Assembly: GCF_014127285.1 (NCBI RefSeq)
Contig: NZ_CP059901.1
Coordinates: forward strand, 372,001-436,000
Length of the DNA: 64,000 nt
Reading direction: 5' to 3'
From: Mumia sp. ZJ1417
GTDB lineage: Bacteria; Actinomycetota; Actinomycetes; Propionibacteriales; Nocardioidaceae
The notes under the pieces were generated by a model. That model had not been told where the DNA came from, did not search any database, and was given only the letters and a program-made list of their open reading frames with translations. The position numbers and the translations under genes were made by a program. Positions 41,481 to 49,933 of this stretch are shown here, piece by piece (within the stretch, counting starts at the first letter, position 1; each line of letters opens with the position of its first letter).

Positions 41481-42920
41481 ATGGATGCGCCGTCGTACGT
41501 GGGCGGAGCCTGGACGAAGGACGGGGAGGCATGTGAACGATCCGGGCCGTGGTTGCGGGAGACGGTGACGGTCGCGTGGAAGCCGACGCCGGAGATCGTC
41601 GAGCGGGCGCTGGCGAATGGCCCAGCCGGTGCGCGCGCGGCGGCTCGTTACTCACCGGCGCACCGGGCCCGTGTCTTGCACCGTGCGAGCGAGCTCGCAC
41701 GAGTGCACCGCGACGCGATCGCCACGGTGATAGCCCGTGAGCTCGGCAAGCCTGTCTCCGACGGCGGACGCGAGCTGGACCGGGTCGCCGACACGCTAGC
41801 CGTGTGCGCGGACGAGACGCGACGCATAGGAGGAGAGGTCCTTCCTGTCGCTGGTTACGACAACGGAGTCGGCAATACGGCGATGACCTTCCGTGCGCCC
41901 CTGGGTGTCGCGCTGGCGATCACCCCGTTCAACGCGCCGGCCAACCTCCTCGCGCACAAGCTCGGTGCCTCGTACGCCGCGGGCAACACGACCATCGTGA
42001 AGTCCCCGCCGCAGGCGCCGGCGACCACGGCCTGCGTTGTCGCGCTGCTCCTCGAGGCAGGCATGCCGCCCGAGGCCGTGCAGCTCCTCCATGGCGACGG
42101 CATGCTCGGCGCGACCCTGTGCGCCGCGCCGGAGGTCGCCGTCATCAGCTTCACAGGCAGTGTCGCGACCGGCAACGCCGTCGCCCGCGCTGCCGGGGCG
42201 AAGCCGCTCGTCCTCGAGCTCGGCGGTAACGCGGCCACCATCGTCTGTGACGACGCGGACGTCGATCGGGCGGCACGGATCTGCGCCCGTACGGGATTCT
42301 CCAACTCCGGCCAGAGCTGCATCTCGGTCCAGCGGATCTACGTTCACTCGTCGGTCCTCGACGCGTTCCTCCACGGGCTGCGGAAAGAGGTCGCGCAGCT
42401 GGTCGTGGGCGATCCGGCCGATCCGCGCACCGACGTGGGCTCGATGGTCGACGACGCAGCCGCTGCGCGGGTTGAGCGCTGGGTCGCTGACGCAGTCGAC
42501 GGGGGTGCCGAGCTGGTGTGCGGTGGCACTCGCGACGGTGCCACCCTCGCGCCGACCGTCGTCGCCAGGCCGGCCGCCGACGCGACTCTCGTCACCAGCG
42601 AGGCCTTCGGAGCGGTCATCGCCGTCATGGCGTTCGACGACCTCGAGGAGGTCATCGACCAGTGCAACGACAGCCGGTACGGCCTCCAGGCGGGGCTCTT
42701 CACCGAGCGGATGGACCGCATCCTCCTCACGTGGCGCGAGCTGCAGGTCGGTGGCCTGATCGTCAACGGTTCCTCGAACTTCCGCCTCGACCACATTCCC
42801 TTCGGCGGCGTCAAGGACTCCGGCTTCGGACGCGAGTCTCCCGCTCACATGATCGACGACTACACGTCGGTCAAGACCCTCATCATCCGCGACCACACGA
42901 TCTGGGGAGAAGAGCGATGA
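41481..42920 (+). CDS. NAD(P)-dependent aldehyde dehydrogenase
   Basis: A 479-residue aldehyde dehydrogenase with 'LGVALAITPFNAPANLLAHK' (NAD-binding region), 'LELGGNAA' (general-base Glu), catalytic Cys in 'SGQSCIS', and 'GGVKDSGFGRE' near the C-terminus. ATG 41481 is chosen because AGAGGGA lies 8 bases upstream and the protein start fits the family; longer in-frame readings overlap the divergent promoter. It is the first gene of an operon with a ThDP enzyme and a branched-chain-type ABC importer. It likely oxidises an aldehyde produced by the ThDP enzyme. Specificity unknown. Confidence 0.88.
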   Translation: MDAPSYVGGAWTKDGEACERSGPWLRETVTVAWKPTPEIVERALANGPAGARAAARYSPAHRARVLHRASELARVHRDAIATVIARELGKPVSDGGRELDRVADTLAVCADETRRIGGEVLPVAGYDNGVGNTAMTFRAPLGVALAITPFNAPANLLAHKLGASYAAGNTTIVKSPPQAPATTACVVALLLEAGMPPEAVQLLHGDGMLGATLCAAPEVAVISFTGSVATGNAVARAAGAKPLVLELGGNAATIVCDDADVDRAARICARTGFSNSGQSCISVQRIYVHSSVLDAFLHGLRKEVAQLVVGDPADPRTDVGSMVDDAAAARVERWVADAVDGGAELVCGGTRDGATLAPTVVARPAADATLVTSEAFGAVIAVMAFDDLEEVIDQCNDSRYGLQAGLFTERMDRILLTWRELQVGGLIVNGSSNFRLDHIPFGGVKDSGFGRESPAHMIDDYTSVKTLIIRDHTIWGEER

Positions 42921-42964
42921 CCATCTCGATCCCCACACGCGACCCCTCCGAAAGGCATCGATGA
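42917..42964 (+). CDS. 15-residue linking ORF between aldehyde dehydrogenase and ThDP-enzyme genes
   Basis: ATG 42917 overlaps the aldehyde dehydrogenase stop (ATGA), encodes MTISIPTRDPSERHR and stops at 42962-42964, where the TGA overlaps the ATG of the ThDP-enzyme gene (again ATGA). The peptide itself is probably meaningless; the chain of two ATGA overlaps would carry ribosomes across the 40-base gap. Confidence 0.4.
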   Translation: MTISIPTRDPSERHR

Positions 42965-44751
42965 CCACCACGACGACATCAGCCGGCACCGCCCAGGACG
43001 ACGCGGGTGGGCCGGTCGTGACAGCGTCGGACGTCCTTGTCCGACAGCTCGAGGGCTACGGCGTCGAGTACATCTTCGGCACGTGCGGTCACAGCAACAT
43101 CGCCCTGCTCGACGCGATCGGCCGCAGCTCGATCACGTTCGTGATCGCCCGTCACGAGCAGGCCGCCGCCCACGCCGCCGACGGCTACGCCCGCATCAGT
43201 GGCAAGCCCGGCGTGGTGCTCATGCACGTGGGCCCGGGGATGATGAACGGCGTCACCGGCGTCGCCACGGCCGCGTTCGACTCCGTCCCGCTGATCGCGA
43301 TCAGCGGCGACGTGCCGTCGTACTACCTCGGTCGTCACCCGCACCAGGAGGTCAACCTGCACCAGGACGGCGACCAGGGGGCGATCTACCGGCCGTTCAC
43401 CAAGCGGGTCTGGAATGTCACGCGGGTCGAGGACCTCCCTAGGTTCACTGAGCGGGCGTTCTGGACTGCCACCTCAGGACGGCCCGGTGCCGTCCTCCTG
43501 AACGTGCCGATGGACATGTTCTCCCGGCCCCTCGCCCTCGAGACGGCCGACGCGTACCCGGTCGTGGCGGTGTCGACGACGCCCGGAGTCGGCGAGGCGG
43601 AGGCGAAGCGGGTCGCGGACCTTCTCGTCTCGGCGGAGCGGCCGCTCGTCTACGTCGGCGGAGGGCTACGGACCGAGCGTGGGCGAGAGGCACTGATCGC
43701 CCTTGCTGAACACCTCGACATCCCGATCGCACACTCGTTGATGGCCAAGGGGACGGTGCCGGACAGGCACCCGCTCCTTATGGGTATGACGGGCTTCTGG
43801 GGGTTGGAGCTCACCAACGACTACACCCGTGAGGCCGACGTGGTGCTGGCCTTCGGGACCCGGTTCGCCGAGACCGACTCGAGCTCGTGGGACGACCGCT
43901 ACACGTGGGGGCTCCCGCCCGGAAAGCTCGTCCAGGTCGATCTCGATCCTGCCGAGATCGGGCGCAACTACCCGGTCGAGGTCGGTATCGTGGCCGACGC
44001 GTCCCAGACCGTCGAGGCCGTTCTGGCGCAGTTGAGGCAGTCCTGTCCCGAGCGGCGTCCCCGTGCAGGGCTGCGCGAGGCGATCGAGTCGACACGGACC
44101 CGGCTGTTCGAGGACAGCCGCGACCGTGGTGCCTCCGACGCGTTCCCGCTCCGCCCCGAGCGGATCCTTCGCGACCTGCGTGACGGTCTGCCGGACGACG
44201 CCATCCTCGTCACCGACGTGGGGTGGAACAAGAATGGTGTCGCCCAGTGCTACGACCTGCCGCCACGGGGCCGCTTCATCACCCCCGGAGGACTCTCGAC
44301 GATGGGATTCGGTCCGGCGGCCGCCGTGGGCGTCCAGGTTGCCGCACCCGACAAGGTCGTCGTCGCCCTGATCGGCGACGGGGGGATGAGCGCGCAGCTC
44401 CCGGCACTCCCGATGGCAGTGGAGCAGGGGCTACCGGTGGTCTTCGTCGTGATGAACAACCGTGCGCACGGCACGATCGCCGACCTGCAGGCGTCGAACT
44501 TCGGCGCATCGTTCGGTTGTGAGTTTCAAGACCCGGACGGCAACCCCTACAGCCCAGACTTCTCGGTGATCGCGCAGGCGTGCGGCGCCGACGGCTACCG
44601 CCCGGAGTCGGCGGGTGCCTTCTCCGAGGCGCTTGCTCAGGCGGTCACGAACCGCAGGCCCGCCGTCATCGATATCGCGATGGTCAACGAGCCGGTGCCG
44701 ACGCCGGGCCACTGGAACATCAAGGACATCTACCACGGCCGTTTCGCCTGA
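42961..44751 (+). CDS. Thiamine-diphosphate-dependent enzyme (acetolactate-synthase/decarboxylase family)
   Basis: A 596-residue ThDP enzyme with three domains: the PYR domain with catalytic Glu in 'ARHEQAAAHAADGYAR', a central domain ('PLVYVGGGLRTERGREAL'), and the PP domain with the ThDP/Mg motif 'GDGGMSAQLPALPMAV' through 'NNRAHGTI'. It may decarboxylate an oxo acid or ligate two carbonyl compounds. It does not show the features I would expect for oxalyl-CoA decarboxylase or Xsc. Operon position between an aldehyde dehydrogenase and an importer suggests an oxo-acid to aldehyde step. Confidence 0.8.
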   Translation: MTTTTTSAGTAQDDAGGPVVTASDVLVRQLEGYGVEYIFGTCGHSNIALLDAIGRSSITFVIARHEQAAAHAADGYARISGKPGVVLMHVGPGMMNGVTGVATAAFDSVPLIAISGDVPSYYLGRHPHQEVNLHQDGDQGAIYRPFTKRVWNVTRVEDLPRFTERAFWTATSGRPGAVLLNVPMDMFSRPLALETADAYPVVAVSTTPGVGEAEAKRVADLLVSAERPLVYVGGGLRTERGREALIALAEHLDIPIAHSLMAKGTVPDRHPLLMGMTGFWGLELTNDYTREADVVLAFGTRFAETDSSSWDDRYTWGLPPGKLVQVDLDPAEIGRNYPVEVGIVADASQTVEAVLAQLRQSCPERRPRAGLREAIESTRTRLFEDSRDRGASDAFPLRPERILRDLRDGLPDDAILVTDVGWNKNGVAQCYDLPPRGRFITPGGLSTMGFGPAAAVGVQVAAPDKVVVALIGDGGMSAQLPALPMAVEQGLPVVFVVMNNRAHGTIADLQASNFGASFGCEFQDPDGNPYSPDFSVIAQACGADGYRPESAGAFSEALAQAVTNRRPAVIDIAMVNEPVPTPGHWNIKDIYHGRFA

Positions 44752-44784
44752 TCCGGCTGCCTACACGAAGAAGTGAGGACACCC

Positions 44785-45930
44785 ATGACCCCAACCCGAA
44801 TGCTGATGGTGGCCGCCGCGGCCGGCATCCTGCTGACCACGACGGCTGCCTGCGGCACCCCAGGCGAGGACGACTCGAACGCCTCGACGACCGGCGACAT
44901 CAAGATTGCCCTCGCCGATGCGCAGAGCGGCCAGCTCAGCGCGCTCGGCGCCTGGGAGCTGAAAGGGGTGGAGCTCGCCGTCGACGAGTGGAACAAGAAC
45001 GGCGGAATCGACGGGCGCAAGCTCAAGCTGACCGTGTACGACTCCCAGGGCGACCCGACCACCGGTACGTCGATCGCGCGCAAGATCACGAGCGGTGACT
45101 ACGTCGTCATGTTCGGCACGGCGGAGAGCGCCGTGACGCAGGCGATGAACCCGATCCTGCGCCAGGCGGAGATCCCGAGCATCACCTCGGGCCAGTCTCC
45201 GGCCATCTCGGAGCTGGGGAGCCCATTCCAGTTCCTCAACGGCCCGACCAGCGTGACGTACGACGAGACACTGGTTCGGTACCTCGTCGAGGACAAGGGA
45301 TACAAATCCTTCGCCATGGTCACCAACAACGGCGGCTACGGCACCGGCGAGCACGACGCCTTCAAGGCTGCGCTCGCGTCGCGGGACATCGAGCCGACCC
45401 ACGACAAGGTGGTCACCGCGGAGCAGAAGGACTTCAGCTCGATCCTCACCGACATCCGGTCGAAGAAGCCCGACGTCCTCTTCATCGGTGCCGAAGAGGT
45501 TCAGGCCGGCCTGGTCGCGAAGCAGGCCCGCGAGCTCGGTATCGAGGCGGTGTTCGCGGGCGCGGCGCCGCTCGCGACGAACGTGTACGTCGAGACGGCT
45601 GGCAAGGACAACGCCGAGGGCACGATCGTCAGCACCCCGTACCTGAGCAACGACGAGAACGACGCGTCGAAGACGTTTGCTGCGGCGTACGAGGAGGAGT
45701 ACGGCGAGGCAGCCGAGATGCACGGAGCCAAGGCGTACGACGGTGCGAACATCTTCTTCACGGCGCTCGAGGCGACCGGGGGGAAGGGCGGCAAGGAGCT
45801 CGCTGACGAGATCCGCTCGATCTCGTACGACGGCCTGCTCGGCACCTTCGAGTTCGACGAGTCGGGCGTGGGGATCCACGAGACGAAGGTCGGCACCATC
45901 CACGGAGGAACGCTGACGGCAGTGCAGTGA
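44785..45930 (+). CDS. ABC importer substrate-binding lipoprotein, LivK/type I periplasmic-binding family
   Basis: A 381-residue lipoprotein: signal ending 'TTTAAC' (Cys23), then a Leu/Ile/Val-binding-type two-lobe fold ('DIKIALADAQSGQLSALG', 'GIDGRKLKLTVYDSQGDPT', 'MVTNNGGYGTGEHDA'). Members of this family also bind amides, short acids and aromatic acids. ATG 44785 follows AAGTGAGG. A hairpin downstream separates it from the permease genes and probably allows more binding protein than permease to be made. Ligand unknown. Confidence 0.88.
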   Translation: MTPTRMLMVAAAAGILLTTTAACGTPGEDDSNASTTGDIKIALADAQSGQLSALGAWELKGVELAVDEWNKNGGIDGRKLKLTVYDSQGDPTTGTSIARKITSGDYVVMFGTAESAVTQAMNPILRQAEIPSITSGQSPAISELGSPFQFLNGPTSVTYDETLVRYLVEDKGYKSFAMVTNNGGYGTGEHDAFKAALASRDIEPTHDKVVTAEQKDFSSILTDIRSKKPDVLFIGAEEVQAGLVAKQARELGIEAVFAGAAPLATNVYVETAGKDNAEGTIVSTPYLSNDENDASKTFAAAYEEEYGEAAEMHGAKAYDGANIFFTALEATGGKGGKELADEIRSISYDGLLGTFEFDESGVGIHETKVGTIHGGTLTAVQ

Positions 45931-45942
45931 CAAGAGCCCGGC

Positions 45943-45974
45943 GCTGCGGGGCGGTCTCACGACCGACCCGCAGC
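45943..45974 (+). promoter_or_regulatory. Intercistronic hairpin after the binding-protein gene
   Basis: gctgcggg (45943-45950) and cccgcagc (45967-45974) pair, with inner ggtc/gacc pairs. A stem here is common after solute-binding-protein genes and can stabilise the upstream message or attenuate the permease genes. Confidence 0.5.
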
Positions 45975-46030
45975 ACGGCACGTCACCGCCCAAGCCCGAC
46001 GCCGAACGGCTGTACCCCGAAAGGATCGGC

Positions 46031-46900
46031 ATGCAAGTCGCACTCCAGACCCTGATGGGTGGACTGACGCTGGGAGCGCTCTATGCGCTCGTGGCGCTCG
46101 GCTTCTCGCTGGTCTACCGCACGATGGGGCTCGTCAACTTCGCGCACGGGCAGGTGGTCATGGTGGGCGCCTTCACCGCGTCGACCTTCTACATGACCGC
46201 CAACCTCCCCTTCCCGCTCGCCGTTGCGATCGCCGTCGTCATCACGGCGTTGCTCGGTCTCGTGATCGAGAGGGTTCTGCGCCCCCTCGAGGGTAGGGAC
46301 TTCGACCTGATGCTGATCGGGACGATCGGCTTCGGCATCGTGCTCGAGGCGCTCGCCGTCATCATCTGGGGTGCCACGGGGCGCGCTGTTCCGACTCCGA
46401 TCGACGCGGCCCCGCTCGACGTCGCGGGGATCAAGATCCGTACCTACAGCATCGTCGTCCTGGTCGTGGCCGCGCTGGCGACGCTGGCGCTCGTCACATT
46501 CCTCCACCGCACGAAGATGGGCACCGCCATGCAGGCGGTGGCGATGGACCCTGACGCCGCGACGTCTGTCGGCATCCATGTCGGTCGCAGCAACGCGATC
46601 GCGTTCGCGATCGGCGCAGGTCTCGCCGCGATCGCGGGCAGCCTCGCGGGACCCCTCCTGTACGTGAACGCGTCGCTCGGCGGCACGCTCGGCATCAAGG
46701 GCTTCGCGGCCGCGATCCTCGGCGGGTTCGGCAACATCCAGGGCGCCATCGTCGGTGGCCTGCTGATCGGGATCCTCGACGCCTTCGCCGCCGGCGAGTT
46801 CGAGGGCTACTCCGAGCTCGTCGTGTTCGTCGTGTTCACGATGCTGATCATGATCCGGCCCACGGGCATCTTCGGAGAGCGGACGGTGAACCGAGCATGA
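46031..46900 (+). CDS. Branched-chain-type ABC permease (LivH)
   Basis: A 289-residue inner membrane permease with about eight membrane segments and LivH marks 'GLTLGALYALVALGFSLVYR', 'NFAHGQVVMVGAF' and 'GFAAAILGGFGNIQGAIVGG'. It overlaps the LivM-LivG fusion gene by ATGA. It forms one half of the translocation pore for the ligand bound by the 44785 protein. Confidence 0.9.
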   Translation: MQVALQTLMGGLTLGALYALVALGFSLVYRTMGLVNFAHGQVVMVGAFTASTFYMTANLPFPLAVAIAVVITALLGLVIERVLRPLEGRDFDLMLIGTIGFGIVLEALAVIIWGATGRAVPTPIDAAPLDVAGIKIRTYSIVVLVVAALATLALVTFLHRTKMGTAMQAVAMDPDAATSVGIHVGRSNAIAFAIGAGLAAIAGSLAGPLLYVNASLGGTLGIKGFAAAILGGFGNIQGAIVGGLLIGILDAFAAGEFEGYSELVVFVVFTMLIMIRPTGIFGERTVNRA

Positions 46901-48747
46901 GTATCAAGATCAAGATCCCGGCCCTGGCGGTCGTGGCCGTGCTGCTGTATCTGCTGCCCTACACCGTCGGGCCATACCAGATTCACGTCGTCGACGTCAC
47001 GATCATCTTCGCTCTCCTCGCGATCGGGCTCGGCGTTGCCCTCGGGCTCGGTGGCCAGATCAACCTGGCGCAGGTGGCCTTCTTCGGCGTGGGTGCCTAT
47101 ACGGTCGCCATCCTCACGACGGTTCAGGGCTGGGGGTTCTGGACGGCCGCGGTCCTCGGCGTGCTGGCGAGCCTGCTCGCCGGACTCGTCGTCGGCATCC
47201 CCGCGCTCCGCGTCCAGTCCCACTACCTCGGCATCGTCACCCTCGGCCTGGCCCTCGCCTTCACCAGCTGGGTGACGAACGCGTCGGTCACACAGGGCGC
47301 GAACGGGATCTCAGGGATCCCGGTGCCGCCGATGCTCGGGATCGACCTCAGCAGCGAGTACCTGTACTACTACCTCGAGGTCGTCGTCTTCGTCCTCGCG
47401 CTGGCGTTCGCCCTCTTCGTCTCGCACACCCGCCTCGGCCGCCGCATGAAGGCGATGAGGGACGACTCCATCGCCGCGAGTGCGCTCGGTGCGAACGTGC
47501 CGCTGCTACGGATCGTCGCGTTCGGCATCGCCAGCGTGTACGGCGGCGTCGCCGGGGTGCTGTATGCCGGGCTCATCCGCTACGTGGCCCCCGAGTCGTT
47601 CAACCTCGCGACGATGTTCCTCCTCCTCGCCATGGTCATCATCGGTGGCCGTCAGAGCATCATCGGCTGTGTTATCGGTGCGGTCGTCCTCTCGTTCGCC
47701 CGTGAGTGGCTCATCGACTTCTCCACCTACGCCCAGCTCGGGTACGGGACCGTGGTCGTCCTGGCGGTTGTCTTCGCTCCCACCGGGCTTGCCGGCATCC
47801 CCGACCGAGTGAGGGCGCTGCGGCGAGGCAAGCCTGCCGACCGCGCGACGATCAAGCCGTTCCGGGTCGACCCCGAGGCGCAGGCTGCGGCGCGGGAGCG
47901 CCCGCCTGCCGTCGTGCGGATCGATGGAGTCAGCAAGCACTTCAAGGGCGTGAAGGCGCTGCAGGATGTGTCCCTGACCGCCGACGCGGGTCAGATCCGG
48001 GGCATCGTCGGCCCCAACGGCTCGGGCAAGACCACGCTCCTCAACGTCATCAGCGGGCTCTACACGCCTACCGCGGGGCAGTTCTTCGTCGACAGTGACG
48101 ACGTCACGTCATTGGGGGCCGCAACCCTGTCCCGTCGGGGGATCGCACGGACGTTCCAGAACCTTCGCCTGTTCAGCGCGCTGACCGTGCGGGAGAACGT
48201 CATGGTCGCGGCAGACCGCAGCACGCTGGCCTCGATGGTGGGCTACGTCTTCTGGCCGTTGGGCGTCGCACGCACCGACAAGCGGCTGCGACAGAGGGCC
48301 GATCAGCTCCTCGAGGAGTTCGGCATCTCCGAGTATGCGGACGAGACGCCGACGTCGTTGCCGTACGGGATCCAGCGGCGCGTGGAGCTGGCACGGGCGA
48401 TGGCGACCGATCCGCGGGTCGTCCTCCTCGACGAGCCGGCGGCCGGTCTCAACGGGCAGGAGGTCGGGCAACTGCGTGAGATCGTCCACGCCATCCGTGA
48501 CGGCGGCGTGACCGTGATCCTGGTCGAGCACAACATGGGCCTGGTGATGTCGCTCTGCGACGAGGTGACGGTCCTGGCGAGCGGCAAGGTGATCGCGGAC
48601 GGCCCTCCCTCCGAGGTCGTCACCAACCCCGAAGTGATCGAGGCGTACCTGGGCGATGTCTCGCAGCTCGCCGATCTGGTGCCCGACAAAGCCGACATTG
48701 AGAGCGCAGAGCACGCGCCCGAGGAGCACGAGGAGCTGTCACGATGA
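46897..48747 (+). CDS. LivM-LivG fusion: permease plus ATPase
   Basis: A 616-residue fusion. Residues about 1-305 are a LivM permease ('GGQINLAQVAFFGVGAYT', 'ALRVQSHYLGIVTLGLALAF'). After a linker (about 306-340) residues about 345-590 are a LivG ATPase: Walker A 'GPNGSGKTTLL', signature region 'LPYGIQRRVELARAMA', Walker B 'VVLLDEPAAGLN' and H-loop 'VEHNMGLVM'. The signature reads LPYG instead of LSYG, seen in some family members. Fusion fixes permease and ATPase stoichiometry. The gene overlaps both neighbours. Confidence 0.92.
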   Translation: MSIKIKIPALAVVAVLLYLLPYTVGPYQIHVVDVTIIFALLAIGLGVALGLGGQINLAQVAFFGVGAYTVAILTTVQGWGFWTAAVLGVLASLLAGLVVGIPALRVQSHYLGIVTLGLALAFTSWVTNASVTQGANGISGIPVPPMLGIDLSSEYLYYYLEVVVFVLALAFALFVSHTRLGRRMKAMRDDSIAASALGANVPLLRIVAFGIASVYGGVAGVLYAGLIRYVAPESFNLATMFLLLAMVIIGGRQSIIGCVIGAVVLSFAREWLIDFSTYAQLGYGTVVVLAVVFAPTGLAGIPDRVRALRRGKPADRATIKPFRVDPEAQAAARERPPAVVRIDGVSKHFKGVKALQDVSLTADAGQIRGIVGPNGSGKTTLLNVISGLYTPTAGQFFVDSDDVTSLGAATLSRRGIARTFQNLRLFSALTVRENVMVAADRSTLASMVGYVFWPLGVARTDKRLRQRADQLLEEFGISEYADETPTSLPYGIQRRVELARAMATDPRVVLLDEPAAGLNGQEVGQLREIVHAIRDGGVTVILVEHNMGLVMSLCDEVTVLASGKVIADGPPSEVVTNPEVIEAYLGDVSQLADLVPDKADIESAEHAPEEHEELSR

Positions 48748-49499
48748 CGGACTTGGATTTCCGCTCGCGTGCCGACGCGCTGAGTCCCGCCGAGCTGGTC
48801 GTCGACGGCCTCACCGTCAGGTACGGCGGGGTCGTCGCGGTCGACGACCTGTCGTTCGCCGTCGCTCCCGGCGAGTGCGTCGGCATCATCGGCGCGAACG
48901 GTGCCGGCAAGACCTCGACGCTGCGTGCGCTCATGGGGCTCGCGCCACGCTCGGCACGCAGTCTGCGTCTCGGGGACGTCGACCTCGCCAAGGTCAAGGC
49001 GCGCAACGTCGTACGGCACGGTGTCGGCTACGTCCCCGAAGGCAGGCACGTCTTCGGTGGGCTCAGCGTGGAGGCGAACCTCGAGCTCGGCGCGTTCTCG
49101 CGTAAGCGGGGCGACAGCGGGACCGCGGACGTGCTGCGGCAGGTCTACGACCTCTTCCCCGTCCTCGCGGACATGAGGACGCGGCTTGCAGGCTCGCTCT
49201 CCGGTGGCCAGCAGCAGATGCTGGCGATCGGGCGCGCGATGATGTCGTCGCCGAGCATCCTGCTGCTCGACGAGCCGTCGATGGGGTTGTCGCCGAAGCT
49301 GGTGGGCGAAGTGCTCGCGGTGCTGCAACGTCTGCGCGAGAGCGGCATCAGTCTCCTTCTGATCGAGCAGAACGCCTGGCTCACCTTCGAGGCGACCTCG
49401 CGCTGCCTCGTCATGGAGAACGGTGCCGTGCAGATGGAAGGGCGCGCGGACGAGCTGAGGCACGACCCGTCCGTGCGTCGGATCTACCTCGGCCTCTGA
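48744..49499 (+). CDS. Branched-chain-type ABC ATPase (LivF)
   Basis: A 251-residue ATPase: Walker A 'GANGAGKTSTL', 'GYVPEGRHVFGGLSVEANL' (LivF-type Q-loop region), signature 'LSGGQQQMLAIGRA', Walker B 'ILLLDEPSMGLS' and H-loop 'IEQNAWL'. Second nucleotide-binding subunit of the importer. ATG 48744 overlaps the fusion gene stop. A strong inverted repeat ends the operon at 49880. Confidence 0.92.
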   Translation: MTDLDFRSRADALSPAELVVDGLTVRYGGVVAVDDLSFAVAPGECVGIIGANGAGKTSTLRALMGLAPRSARSLRLGDVDLAKVKARNVVRHGVGYVPEGRHVFGGLSVEANLELGAFSRKRGDSGTADVLRQVYDLFPVLADMRTRLAGSLSGGQQQMLAIGRAMMSSPSILLLDEPSMGLSPKLVGEVLAVLQRLRESGISLLLIEQNAWLTFEATSRCLVMENGAVQMEGRADELRHDPSVRRIYLGL

Positions 49500-49879
49500 C
49501 GGTCTCGGCGTACGGGCTCGAGTGTGGTCGGTGGGACGTTCGCGCTCGCGCCCCTCGTCGGGGCGGCTGTGGTGGCGGGATCGACCGGCGTCTTCATGCT
49601 GTCGGAGTCAACAGACGCTCGTCGCCAACCGGTGCGTCGGCGCTGGACTCCCGTTTGGGGTGGTACACGTTCAGGGCCTCGCTCGGGCGGGCCCTCGGCC
49701 CGGGTTGCTCATCGTGGCCTGGCGGCTCTTCGGTGCGGCACGACACCGACCTCATGTTCCGTTCCGCGTTCAGACTCGGCTTCGGCCTGGGAGTCGTGCA
49801 GCCGCGGTCGTTGCCCCTGCGCGGGGCTCACCCTCGACGAACGTCGGTAGAGCGGGTCGGCTCGTGATGTCGACACGTC
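49500..49879. other. Intergenic stretch without a supportable gene
   Basis: About 380 bases. A plus-strand frame begins with a hydrophobic run ('GTFALAPLVGAAVVAG' from 49524) but turns Arg/Ser-rich and shows no family resemblance. It could be a decayed membrane-protein gene. I see no RNA gene here. Confidence 0.35.
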
Positions 49880-49914
49880 GAAGGCCGGGCGCCTGGACAA
49901 GGCGCCCGGCCTTC
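49880..49914. terminator. Strong bidirectional terminator
   Basis: A perfect 14-base inverted repeat (gaaggccgggcgcc / ggcgcccggccttc) with a 7-base loop, placed between the end of the liv operon and the end of the convergent ThuA-like gene. Confidence 0.85.
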
Positions 49915-49933
49915 ACCGGATGACCGACCGCCC

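Noticed and set aside
42961-44751. ThDP enzyme plus CaiB protein as an oxalate-degrading oxc/frc pair
   Set aside because: They lie in opposite units, and the ThDP enzyme does not show the N-terminal and PP-domain features I associate with oxalyl-CoA decarboxylase.
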